Shown here in pieces: positions 8,944 to 16,630 of a stretch of DNA of 64,000 nt; position 1 is the stretch's first letter, and every line of letters starts with the position of its first letter. The notes beneath the pieces are model-generated. The model worked only from the letters and a program-made list of their open reading frames with translations, had not been told where the DNA came from and did no database searches. Both the position numbers and the translations under genes were made by a program. Origin of the DNA: Croceibacterium sp. TMG7-5b_MA50 (GTDB lineage Bacteria > Pseudomonadota > Alphaproteobacteria > Sphingomonadales > Sphingomonadaceae); assembly GCF_039830145.1 (NCBI RefSeq), contig NZ_CP156082.1:390001-454000 (forward strand), written 5' to 3'.

Positions 8944-10209
8944 CTAGCGCTCGTAAGCCTTCGGCAGTGCGCCTTCCACCGATTGGCGGTACCGGTCGCG
9001 CAGGCGGCTCATGTGGGTGTCGAGCGATTGTTCGACGCCGTCGATGAACACCTGCTCCACGCCGGTCTGCACTTCCAGCGGGTCCCCGTCCCAAATCACT
9101 ACGTCGGCGCGGCGACCGGGCAGCAGGCTGCCGAACTCCCGTTCCATGCCGACGATCGCGGCCGGGGCGGAGGTGATGGTGGCGAAGGCGTTGCCCCAGT
9201 CGAGCCCGGTGGCGCCGGGCACATTGGCGAGGCCCACGAGATTGCCCGCCTCCTGCGCGGTGTTGCGCGTGGTCTGCAATGCAACCGATACGCCGGCGGC
9301 GCGCATGCGGCCGACATTGGACTGCGTGGAGGCGAGGCTTTCAAAGGTTTCGGGCAGGTCGGTCAGCGCGGTGGTGATGACCGGCACCTTCGCCGCGGCG
9401 ATCTCGCGCGCGACCATCCACCCTTCGTGCGCGCCGACCAGCACCAGCCGGATGCGGCGAAATTCCTGCCCGAAGCCGAGCACGGTCAGGATGTCGCTGG
9501 CGCGGTTCACGGTGACGAACAGCGGGATGCGCCCTTCGACCACGGGAATCAGCGCGTCTGCATCCATGCGGGTCAGTTGTCGGTCGAACCCGTCATCGCG
9601 GCCCTGCTTCAGCGCGTCCGCCTCCTGCAGCGCGTTACGCAAATAGGCGAAGGCGCCAGGACGCCCGCCGCCGACGTTCCGGCCGCCGCCCTGGCCCAGC
9701 ACGACGTGCTGGAAGGCGCGCGGCTGCATCAGCGCGGCCATGTCGGTGCCGAGATCGATGATTGCACCTTGCCCGGCGAAGATCGAGTCGCCCGCCTCCG
9801 GCCCGACAATGGCACGGGTGTAGCCTTCCGCGCGCGTCACCTGCAGCGGCTGCGCCTTGGGATTGATGGCGGGCGCGACGTCGATTGCGGCGGAGAACGG
9901 GGAGGTGGCGACGACCGTGTCGTTCGTCTCCTCCACGCCGCTGACCTCCACCAGGCCGACTGGCGCCAGGCCGACGACCAGGCCGGGGGAGACCCACTTG
10001 CCGGTCGCGTCGATGGTGCGGATGCCCGCGGGCACGGCGACGCCGCTGCCGGCAGCCACTACGCGGCCGTCGCGCACCACGACGGTGCCGTTCGCGATCG
10101 GTTGCGAGCCGTCGCCGATTGCCACGGTGCCGCCGGTGATGGCGAAGGTCTGCGCGCTGGCGGGCATCGCCAGTAGCAGGCCGGCGGCGAGGATCAGGGC
10201 CCGCTTCAC
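8944..10209 (-). CDS. Exported amidohydrolase-superfamily protein lacking the HxH metal motif
   Basis: A 421-residue protein with a signal peptide (MKRALILAAGLLLAMPASAQ) followed by the amidohydrolase beta-sandwich (ITGGTVAIGDG, ATGKWVSPGLV) and a TIM-barrel, ending with the family segment LLPGRRADVVIWDGDPLEV. In active relatives the strand after PGL continues as I-D-x-H-x-H; here it reads PGLVVGLAPVGLVEV, so both metal-binding histidines are gone. It is therefore probably a non-catalytic or strongly altered paralogue. Its start overlaps the stop of the upstream, intact amidohydrolase by 4 bases (ATGA), so the two are translated together and may form a complex; that last step is inference. 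Confidence 0.85.
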   Translation of the reverse strand: MKRALILAAGLLLAMPASAQTFAITGGTVAIGDGSQPIANGTVVVRDGRVVAAGSGVAVPAGIRTIDATGKWVSPGLVVGLAPVGLVEVSGVEETNDTVVATSPFSAAIDVAPAINPKAQPLQVTRAEGYTRAIVGPEAGDSIFAGQGAIIDLGTDMAALMQPRAFQHVVLGQGGGRNVGGGRPGAFAYLRNALQEADALKQGRDDGFDRQLTRMDADALIPVVEGRIPLFVTVNRASDILTVLGFGQEFRRIRLVLVGAHEGWMVAREIAAAKVPVITTALTDLPETFESLASTQSNVGRMRAAGVSVALQTTRNTAQEAGNLVGLANVPGATGLDWGNAFATITSAPAAIVGMEREFGSLLPGRRADVVIWDGDPLEVQTGVEQVFIDGVEQSLDTHMSRLRDRYRQSVEGALPKAYER

Positions 10210-11615
10210 TTCACGTCTCCTTCACCGACCTGGCCCAATTCAAAATCGGAGACCGGGCGCCGCGTCGGATCTGCCGCATCGTAGAGCAGCGCGCCATCGA
10301 CCCAAACCTTGTCCGTGCGGGTGTAGGTGGAGAACGGATTGCCGTTCCACAGCACGACGTCGGCCATCTTGCCGGGGCGCAGGCTGCCGGTCTGTTCGGC
10401 GATGCCCATGGCGCGTGCCGGGTTGTAGCTGAGCCAGGTCCAGGCGCGTTCGTCGGCGATGTCGATGCCGATCCGGAGCCCGTCGCCGAGCGCCTTGCCA
10501 ACCTCCTGATTCAAGCGCTGGATGCCGTCGGGATCGTCGGAATGGATGGTGGCGCAGGCGCCCTGCGCCTCCAGCAAGGGCAGGTTCTCGTAAATGGCGT
10601 CATAGGATTCCATCTTGAAGCCCCACCAGTCCGCCCAGACGGACGCGCAGGTGCCGCGTTCCTTCAGCAGGTCAGCGATCTTGTACGCCTCCACCGCGTG
10701 CTGGAACGTGCTGACCTGGTAGCCGAACTCCCGCGCCATATCGAGCACGATGGCCATCTCGTCCGCGCGGTAGCAGTGGTTATGGACCAGGATGTCGCCG
10801 CGCAGGACACCGGCGAGCGTGTCCATCTGCAGGTCGCGCGCGGGCGGGGTGCCGCCCTCCTCCGCGTACTTGTCCCACTTGGCCATGTATTCGCGCGCTT
10901 CCTGCCAGGTGGCGCGGTTGACGGCGACATTGCCCATGCGGGTGGAGGGCATGCGGTTGCGGTTGCCATAGACCCGCTTCGGGTTCTCCCCGCAGGCCAT
11001 CTTGAGGCCGTAAGGCGCGTCCGGGAACTTCATGCCCTGCATCGTGCGGGCGTAGACGTTTTTCACCACCACTGACCGGCCGCCGAACAGGTTGGCGGAG
11101 CCAGGCAGGATCTGGATCGTGGTGACGCCCCCATTGGTAAGCGCACGGGCAAAGCCGGGGTCCTGCGGCCAGACGGAATGTTCGGCCCAGACCTGTGCGG
11201 TCACGGGGTCCGTCGCCTCGTTTCCGTCCGAATGCGCGCTGACGGACGGGGTGGGGTAGTCGCCCAGATGGCTGTGGATGTCGATGATGCCCGGCGTCAC
11301 GAACTTGCCGGTGCCATCGATCACCACGGCGTCTGCCGGGGCCTGCACATCCGTGCCGACCGCGACGACCTTGCCATCGGCCAGCAACACCGACCCGCCA
11401 TCGACGCGCCCGCCCTCGCCATCGAAGATCGTGGCGTTGGTGATGATCGTCGTGACGCCGGGATAGGGCCGGTAGGTGGAGGGGAAGGGATCGGCCGGGA
11501 AGGCCACCCGTTCGCCATCATCCCGGCTGCTTCTGCTGGCACTGCCGGTCGGCTCCGCCTGGCCACACGCTGCCAGCGCCAGCATGGCGGCGCCCGTCAG
11601 CCATCGTAATTTCAT
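10206..11615 (-). CDS. Amidohydrolase-family lipoprotein with intact metal site
   Basis: A 469-residue protein of the imidazolonepropionase-like amidohydrolase group. The N-terminus MKLRWLTGAAMLALAACGQ is a lipoprotein signal with lipobox LAAC, so it is membrane-anchored in the cell envelope. Metal ligands are visible: IDIHSHLGD (about residues 114-122), histidines in LVHNHCYRADE and STFQHAVE, and the late Asp in IHSDDPDG. The C-terminus has LRPGKMADVVLWNGNPF, typical of the family. Substrates in this group include dipeptides, lactones and N-acyl compounds and cannot be chosen here. It is the first gene of a two-gene operon, 4-base overlap with the next. Confidence 0.9.
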   Translation of the reverse strand: MKLRWLTGAAMLALAACGQAEPTGSASRSSRDDGERVAFPADPFPSTYRPYPGVTTIITNATIFDGEGGRVDGGSVLLADGKVVAVGTDVQAPADAVVIDGTGKFVTPGIIDIHSHLGDYPTPSVSAHSDGNEATDPVTAQVWAEHSVWPQDPGFARALTNGGVTTIQILPGSANLFGGRSVVVKNVYARTMQGMKFPDAPYGLKMACGENPKRVYGNRNRMPSTRMGNVAVNRATWQEAREYMAKWDKYAEEGGTPPARDLQMDTLAGVLRGDILVHNHCYRADEMAIVLDMAREFGYQVSTFQHAVEAYKIADLLKERGTCASVWADWWGFKMESYDAIYENLPLLEAQGACATIHSDDPDGIQRLNQEVGKALGDGLRIGIDIADERAWTWLSYNPARAMGIAEQTGSLRPGKMADVVLWNGNPFSTYTRTDKVWVDGALLYDAADPTRRPVSDFELGQVGEGDVK

Positions 11616-11725
11616 GCAAGAACCCCGTTGCGACGGCGGCCGCCGATCGGTGATCGTGACGGCTGCCTACCCCTTGTCGGCGCATCTGGGCAGAAAAACA
11701 TGCGCGAGGAAAGGGCAAAGTGCAG

Positions 11726-11752
11726 CATATCACCATGTTTATGCCTGATATG
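11726..11752. promoter_or_regulatory. Inverted repeat upstream of the amidohydrolase operon
   Basis: CATATCA and TGATATG are perfect 7-bp arms around 13 bases, with TGCA just outside each arm. The site is about 110 bases upstream of the amidohydrolase start and overlaps AT-rich sequence, so it may be an operator. A minus-strand TTGCAC is present next to it, but the spacing to TGATAT is 19 bases, so I do not call a promoter. Confidence 0.35.
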
Positions 11753-11771
11753 TGCAAGATCGACGTAAGGG

Positions 11772-13109
11772 TCAGATCATCTCCAGCACCAGCAGGTTCC
11801 AGTTCATGAACCCCTTGTGGCTGAGCGGTTGGCCCGTGTCGGGGTGGTAATATTCGTTGAGGCTGCCGTCGGTCCGCAGTGATCCGGCGAGCAGGCGGAT
11901 AGTCTTGTCCGCCATCTCGTCCGCCAGCGCGGTGAAGCCATATGCCTTCAGCGCGCGCCAGACGAAGTAGTTGGAGACGACCCACACCGGACCGAGCCAG
12001 TTGCTGGGATTGCTGGTGAATTCCAGCGAGTACATCGTCTCCCGGTCGGACAAGGTGCGGACGCCGTGATTGGCCCGCAGGCGATCGTCCGCCGCCCAGT
12101 TGCGCGCGACCATCGCCGCCGCCTGTTCGGACGTCGCGACACCGCACCACATCGGCAGGAAGCCGGTAAAGACCTGCAGGCGCAGCGGCAGCGTCCGCCA
12201 GCTCGTCGCCATTCCTTGCGGAACATTGGTGATCAGTTCCGCGCGGCGATCGACGACCTGGATGTCGACCGTGTAGAAGAATTCGTCCCGCGGGTCCCAG
12301 CATTCGCGCCGGATCGCATCGCCCAGCGCGCTGATCTGGCTGGCCAGTTCCGCCTGTTCGGCGGCGGGGCGCGACAGTCGCTCGGCCAGGGTAAGCCGAG
12401 CCTGCAGATCCTGGTGATAGAGGCAGTTCAGCAGCAGGTTGGCGGACGAGAAGGGCGGACGGCAGAAGGTGGTCGGATCATTGTCGTTGCCGATGGCGAC
12501 ATCGTTGCTCCACACCAGCAGGCCGGCATCGGTCATGTTGTGCGCCAGCCAGCTCTGGTGGAAGCGGACCAGCCTGTCATAGAGCGGCGCGAACCAGCCG
12601 GCGTCGCCCGTTGCGTCGGCGATCACCAGCGCCATCTGCGCCATCACCGGCTTGGCCTGATTGCGTTCGGGTTGGTTGAACGGGAAGCGGTTGGCATCGG
12701 GATCGGTCGACTGCATGATGATTGGCAGGCGACCTTCGGGCGATTGATGGTCGAAGAAGTTGAACAGGCTACCTCTGGCATGTTCGGCCACCAGGTCGCG
12801 AAAGGCATCGTCGCCGGTCACCTCCGCCAGGCGGAACAGGCCGCGGGTGGTCCACATCGTGTCCCAGTCCCACAGGTCCGCCGAGTATTCCGTGGATGGC
12901 AGCGTGGGCGCGATGGAGGGATAGGCGAACAACCCCTGTTTGGCGCGCATCAGCTTGGGACCGTTCTCCTGAAAGTAGGTGACAAGCGCCTGGGCATCCG
13001 CGCCGCGGGCCGGAACGGATGGCCGACCCTGCGCCAGAGGCGGCGCCGCCTGCGAAGCGCCCAGCGCAAGCGCCGACATCATGGTTTGGCGCCGGGACAA
13101 AGCTAGCAT
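11772..13109 (-). CDS. Tat-exported (alpha/alpha)6-barrel glycoside hydrolase, MGH1/GH63-like
   Basis: A 445-residue periplasmic glycosidase. The N-terminus SRRQTMMSALALGASQA has the twin-arginine form of a Tat signal, with cleavage near LAQG. The body shows the alternating helical pattern of mannosylglycerate-hydrolase/GH63 and trehalase-type enzymes, with WDWDTMWTTRGL near residue 80, PFNQPERNQAKP near 145, WSNDVAIGNDNDP near 200 and a C-terminal EYYHPDTGQPL. These match the clan, but the substrate (glucosylglycerate, mannosylglycerate or an oligosaccharide) is uncertain. The ATG at 13109 is preceded by GGGAG at 9 bases; a GTG three bases earlier is equally possible. It is separated from the amidohydrolases by 156 bases. 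Confidence 0.8.
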   Translation of the reverse strand: MLALSRRQTMMSALALGASQAAPPLAQGRPSVPARGADAQALVTYFQENGPKLMRAKQGLFAYPSIAPTLPSTEYSADLWDWDTMWTTRGLFRLAEVTGDDAFRDLVAEHARGSLFNFFDHQSPEGRLPIIMQSTDPDANRFPFNQPERNQAKPVMAQMALVIADATGDAGWFAPLYDRLVRFHQSWLAHNMTDAGLLVWSNDVAIGNDNDPTTFCRPPFSSANLLLNCLYHQDLQARLTLAERLSRPAAEQAELASQISALGDAIRRECWDPRDEFFYTVDIQVVDRRAELITNVPQGMATSWRTLPLRLQVFTGFLPMWCGVATSEQAAAMVARNWAADDRLRANHGVRTLSDRETMYSLEFTSNPSNWLGPVWVVSNYFVWRALKAYGFTALADEMADKTIRLLAGSLRTDGSLNEYYHPDTGQPLSHKGFMNWNLLVLEMI

Positions 13110-13210
13110 CACAGATATCTCCCAAAGCAGATGCGCCGGACGCGGCGGTCCTGCCGGGCACGGTCGCGGGATGCACGCGCCGTGCGTCCAGCAGCCTTGC
13201 AGGCTAGGGC

Positions 13211-13238
13211 ATTATTGCATGGGTGCAACTAGTGCCAA
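13211..13238 (-). promoter_or_regulatory. Promoter and operator-like repeat of the glycosidase gene
   Basis: On the minus strand TTGGCA (13238-13233), 16 bases, AATAAT (13216-13211), each one mismatch from consensus. An inverted repeat TTGCA-TGGG-TGCAA at 13215-13228 sits in the spacer, where a bound repressor would block polymerase. The predicted leader is about 95 bases. No regulator gene is adjacent, so the binding protein is unknown. Confidence 0.5.
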
Positions 13239-13285
13239 GCTAATCAGAGGCGCACGGCGCGGCGGCGAAGCGCCTTCGTGCCGGA

Positions 13286-13924
13286 TCAGCCTGGCAGGGC
13301 GAACAGTCGCAGGAAGTAGCCGACGAACTTGCGCGCTTCCGCCTCCGCATCGGTGCCGTCCGCCGGTTCCACGCCCCACAGGCGGCGGTTCAGGCCAGCC
13401 TTGTGCATGCCCATCAGGAGCCGCGCCATATCCAGCGCGCCCTCGTCGCGCAGCCGCCCGCTATCGATCTGCTGCTGGAGGTAGCTCGCCAGCACGCGTT
13501 CGATCCGGCCCGCCGCCTCTTGGTAGAAGATGCGTCCGACTTCCGGGAAGCGGTTGCTTTCCGCCATGATCAGCCGCCAGGTGGCGACCCCGTCGGGGCA
13601 GGTCAGCCGCCGCACGAAGCTGCGGCAGAACTGGACCAGCGTCTCCTCCATTACCCCCGGCGTCAGCAGGTCGGTTTCGATCTGCTGGCGGAAGGATGCG
13701 GTCAGGTCCTCGATCACGGCGGCGAACAGCTCCTCCTTGGACCTGAAGTAACCCCACAGGGTGGCCTTGGACCCACCCACGCTGTCCAGCAGCCCCGACA
13801 TGGAGGTCGCGGCGTAGCCTTTATCCAGGAAAGACCGACGTGCGGCCGCCACGATGGCGTCGCGTCGCTCCTGCTGGCGGGGGCTCGGTTCCTGGCGACA
13901 GGGCTGTTTCACTGCATTGTTCAC
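13286..13924 (-). CDS. TetR-family repressor of the efflux operon
   Basis: A 212-residue TetR/AcrR regulator. The helix-turn-helix is RRSFLDKGYAATSMSGLLDS followed by GGSKATLWGYFRSKEELF, with a C-terminal ligand domain of the YBD/AefR kind. The frame is open further upstream, but GTG at 13924 is chosen: the predicted minus-strand promoter puts the transcription start within a base or so of it, no ribosome-binding site is present, and the extension would run through the operators. It is divergent from the efflux operon, with two palindromes between them, so autorepression and efflux repression are likely. The ligand is unknown. Confidence 0.88.
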   Translation of the reverse strand: MNNAVKQPCRQEPSPRQQERRDAIVAAARRSFLDKGYAATSMSGLLDSVGGSKATLWGYFRSKEELFAAVIEDLTASFRQQIETDLLTPGVMEETLVQFCRSFVRRLTCPDGVATWRLIMAESNRFPEVGRIFYQEAAGRIERVLASYLQQQIDSGRLRDEGALDMARLLMGMHKAGLNRRLWGVEPADGTDAEAEARKFVGYFLRLFALPG

Positions 13925-13929
13925 GAACT

Positions 13930-13943
13930 GTACTATACGGTAC
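13930..13943. promoter_or_regulatory. TetR operator 1 (GTAC-N6-GTAC)
   Basis: Palindromic GTACTATACGGTAC inside the longer motif CGAACTGTACYAYACRGTACG, which recurs 59 bases away. It covers the -10 hexamer of the tetR promoter, the position expected for autorepression. Binding by the adjacent TetR protein is inference. Confidence 0.65.
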
Positions 13944-13959
13944 GCTCTCTGGTTGACAA
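13932..13959 (-). promoter_or_regulatory. tetR promoter (leaderless transcript predicted)
   Basis: Minus-strand TTGTCA (13959-13954), 16 bases, TATAGT (13937-13932). The expected start of transcription is at about 13925-13924, which coincides with the GTG start codon, so the mRNA would have no leader. Confidence 0.55.
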
Positions 13960-13981
13960 GTGTGCGCTGCAGCATCATCTG
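13953..13981 (+). promoter_or_regulatory. Efflux-operon promoter
   Basis: Plus-strand TTGACA at 13953-13958 is a perfect -35 element; the best -10 at 17 bases is the weak CATCTG at 13976-13981. Operator 2 begins about where transcription would start, a good position for repression. The two divergent promoters share the TTGACA/TTGTCA region. Confidence 0.45.
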
Positions 13982-13988
13982 GCGAACT

Positions 13989-14002
13989 GTACCACACAGT
14001 AC
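13989..14002. promoter_or_regulatory. TetR operator 2 (GTAC-N6-GTAC)
   Basis: Palindromic GTACCACACAGTAC, within a 21-base motif that matches operator 1 at 18 positions. It lies 10 bases upstream of the efflux lipoprotein start codon and close to the predicted transcription start. Confidence 0.65.
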
Positions 14003-14012
14003 GGCCACTCAC

Positions 14013-15476
14013 ATGATTCCTCCCGACTTCCAAATCGTCAGTCGCGTGGCACCTCTTGCCGCCCTGCTGCTGTCTGCGTGCGCGACGGTGCCCGGCCTCG
14101 ATCCTGCCCCGCAGGTCGCGCCCGCGCAGGACTATGCAGCCACCCGCACCTTTGCCGGGGCGGACAGCCCATGGCCGGATCTCGACTGGTGGCGCGCCTA
14201 CGGCGATCCGCAACTCGACGCATTGATTGCGGAGGGGCTGGCCGGTTCACCCGATTTAGCGGCGGCGGCCGCCCGCGTACGGCAGGCCGACGGTTACGCC
14301 CAGCAGGCCGGCGCGGCGCGGCTGCCCTCGCTCGATCTCAACGGCGATGTCGCGGCGACCAAGCAGAGCTACAACAACGGCATCCCTGCCGCGTTCGTGC
14401 CGCGGGGCTGGAACGATACGGGGCGGGTTTCGGCCGATCTCGGCTTCGACCTCGATCTGTGGGGGCGCAATCGTGCTGCCTTCGCCGCGGCCCGTTCCGA
14501 TGCGGAAGCTGCCCGGCTGGACCAGGCGCAGGCGAGCCTGACGCTGTCCACCAATATCGCCGCCGCCTACGCCGACCTGTCCGGCCTGTTTGCCGCCCGC
14601 GATGTCGCGCTGACCGCGCTGGACATCCGCCAGCAGACGGAGCGTCTCACCGCTGACCGCGTGACCGCCGGGCTGGATACGCAGGCCGAGCTGAAGCAGG
14701 CGCAATCGGCGGTGCCGGCAGCCCGGGCGGAGATCGCCGCCACGGACGAGCAGATCGCCCTGACCCGCAACCGGATCGCGGCCTTGCTGGGGCAGGGACC
14801 GGATCGCGGCCTTGCCATCACCGAACCTTCGGTGGCGGTTGCTGCCCGCGGCCTGCCCGCCGGGCTCACCACCGACCTGATCGCCCGCCGGCCTGATGTG
14901 CTGGCAGCTCTGGCCCGGGTCGAGGCGGAGGCTGCCCGGGTCAAGGTCGCCCGTGCCGACTTCTACCCCTCCTTCAGCCTGTCGGCCGTGCTGGGCTTCC
15001 AGTCCTTCGGTATCGACAATCTGCTGCGCGGCGGGTCGACCTTCGGCAGTGCAGGGCCGGCGGTGAACCTGCCGATTTTCCGTGGCGGGCAATTGCAAGG
15101 GCAGTACCGCGTCGCGCGCGGGGAGTATGACGCTGCCGTCGCGGATTACGATCGGACGGTCACTGCCGCATACCAGGCGGTCGCCGATGCGGTGGTCAGC
15201 CAGCGGGCGCTGGAGGTGCGTCTCGGCGAACAGCGCCAGTCGCTCGCCGATGCCAGCGCGGCCTACGACATCGCGCGCCAGCGCTACGAAGGCGGGCTGT
15301 CGCGCTTCGTCGATGTGTTGACCGCGCAGGATCGCGCCTTGCAGGCGCAGCGCATCGTCGCCGACCTACAGGCCCGCGCGGTGACGCTCGATATCGCACT
15401 TGTGCGTGCATTGGGCGGTGGCTTCTCCGCCCCGGTCGCCGCCGCCGCCATCAACAAGGACCCGACCCATGGCTGA
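14013..15476 (+). CDS. Efflux transporter outer-membrane factor lipoprotein (NodT/TolC family)
   Basis: A 487-residue outer-membrane channel subunit of a tripartite drug exporter. The signal ends in lipobox LLSAC (about residue 23), so it is a lipoprotein. Two copies of the outer-membrane efflux domain are present (about 55-245 and 275-460), with the typical WWRAYGDPQLDALI start, PSLDLNGD strand, LIARRPDVLAALARVEAEAARVKVARADFYPS repeat and a final RYEGGLSRFVDVLTAQ. The start is ATG 14013 because the upstream frame runs through the operators. The next gene overlaps it by 8 bases. Together the three genes form an EmrAB-TolC-like pump. Confidence 0.93.
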   Translation: MIPPDFQIVSRVAPLAALLLSACATVPGLDPAPQVAPAQDYAATRTFAGADSPWPDLDWWRAYGDPQLDALIAEGLAGSPDLAAAAARVRQADGYAQQAGAARLPSLDLNGDVAATKQSYNNGIPAAFVPRGWNDTGRVSADLGFDLDLWGRNRAAFAAARSDAEAARLDQAQASLTLSTNIAAAYADLSGLFAARDVALTALDIRQQTERLTADRVTAGLDTQAELKQAQSAVPAARAEIAATDEQIALTRNRIAALLGQGPDRGLAITEPSVAVAARGLPAGLTTDLIARRPDVLAALARVEAEAARVKVARADFYPSFSLSAVLGFQSFGIDNLLRGGSTFGSAGPAVNLPIFRGGQLQGQYRVARGEYDAAVADYDRTVTAAYQAVADAVVSQRALEVRLGEQRQSLADASAAYDIARQRYEGGLSRFVDVLTAQDRALQAQRIVADLQARAVTLDIALVRALGGGFSAPVAAAAINKDPTHG

Positions 15477-16608
15477 TGCCGCACCTGCCGATCTTCCCAC
15501 CGATGGCGCGCCCGCGCGCAACGGCAAGCGGAAGCGCGCCTTGACTGCGATCCTGGCGGCGGTGCTGCTCGCCGGTGCCGGATATGGCATCTGGTACTGG
15601 CTGATCGGTAGCCATTATGTCGAGACCGACAACGCCTATGTCGGGGCGGAAACCGCGCAGGTCACGCCGATGGTTGCAGGGCAGGTGGTCGAGGTGCTGG
15701 CGTCCGACACCCAGGCGGTGAAGCGCGGCGAAGTGCTGGTTCGGCTGGACGACAGCGATGCACGCATCGCGCTCGCTTCCGCCGAAGCCGATCTAGCGCA
15801 GGCGCGGCGTGAGTTCGGGCAGACTTCCGCCACCAGCACGGCCCTGTCCGCGCAGGTGCAGGCGCGTGGCGCGGACGTCACCAGTGCACGGGCGCAGCTG
15901 CAGAGCGCGCAAGCCTCGTTCGAGAGGGCGCAGGTCGATTTCGACCGGCGACAGGCACTGGCGTCCAATGGTGCCGTTTCCGGCGACGAGATCACCGCTG
16001 CGACCAATGCGCTCGCCACAGCACGTGCCAACCTGGCGCAAGCCCGCGCCGCCGTGGCGCAGGCGACATCGCAGCAGGGTGCCGCCGCCGGCAATCTGGC
16101 GGCCAATCAGGCGCTGGTGCAGGGCGCCGACGTCAACACCGCCCCCGACGTGCTCGCGGCCGAGGCGCGCGTGCGGCAGGCGCGGCTGGACCTGGAGCGT
16201 ACGGTGATCAGGGCGCCGATCGACGGCGTTGTCGCCAACCGTACGATCCAGTTGGGCCAGCGGATCGCACCCGGCGCGACGATCATGCGCATCGTCCCGG
16301 TCGGGCAGGTCTATGTCGATGCCAATTTCAAGGAAGGGCAGCTCGCCCGTGTGAAGGAAGGGCAGCCCGTGGTGCTGACTTCCGACCTTTATGGCGGGGA
16401 TGTGGAATATCACGGCCGCGTGGTCGGCTTTTCCGGCGGCACCGGCTCCGCCTTCGCGTTGATCCCGGCGCAGAACGCGACCGGCAACTGGATCAAGGTG
16501 GTGCAGCGCCTGCCCGTGCGCGTCGCGCTCGACCCGCGGGAGCTTGCCGCGCATCCCTTGCGCGTCGGCCTGTCGATGACGGCCGAGATCGACGTCTCGG
16601 CCCGGTAA
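15469..16608 (+). CDS. emrA: HlyD/EmrA-type membrane-fusion protein
   Basis: A 379-residue periplasmic adaptor. It has a short cytoplasmic basic stretch (GKRKRAL), one membrane helix near residues 25-45 (ILAAVLLAGAGYGIWYW), the EmrA hallmark HYVETDNAYVGAETAQVTP, a lipoyl-like strand pair, a long coiled-coil hairpin rich in Ala/Gln (about 110-240), and a beta-barrel. The start ATG 15469 lies inside the end of the preceding gene, with AAGGA in position. It links the inner-membrane MFS pump to the outer-membrane factor. Confidence 0.92.
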   Translation: MADAAPADLPTDGAPARNGKRKRALTAILAAVLLAGAGYGIWYWLIGSHYVETDNAYVGAETAQVTPMVAGQVVEVLASDTQAVKRGEVLVRLDDSDARIALASAEADLAQARREFGQTSATSTALSAQVQARGADVTSARAQLQSAQASFERAQVDFDRRQALASNGAVSGDEITAATNALATARANLAQARAAVAQATSQQGAAAGNLAANQALVQGADVNTAPDVLAAEARVRQARLDLERTVIRAPIDGVVANRTIQLGQRIAPGATIMRIVPVGQVYVDANFKEGQLARVKEGQPVVLTSDLYGGDVEYHGRVVGFSGGTGSAFALIPAQNATGNWIKVVQRLPVRVALDPRELAAHPLRVGLSMTAEIDVSAR

Positions 16609-16630
16609 GGCATACGCAGGAGCGGCGGAT

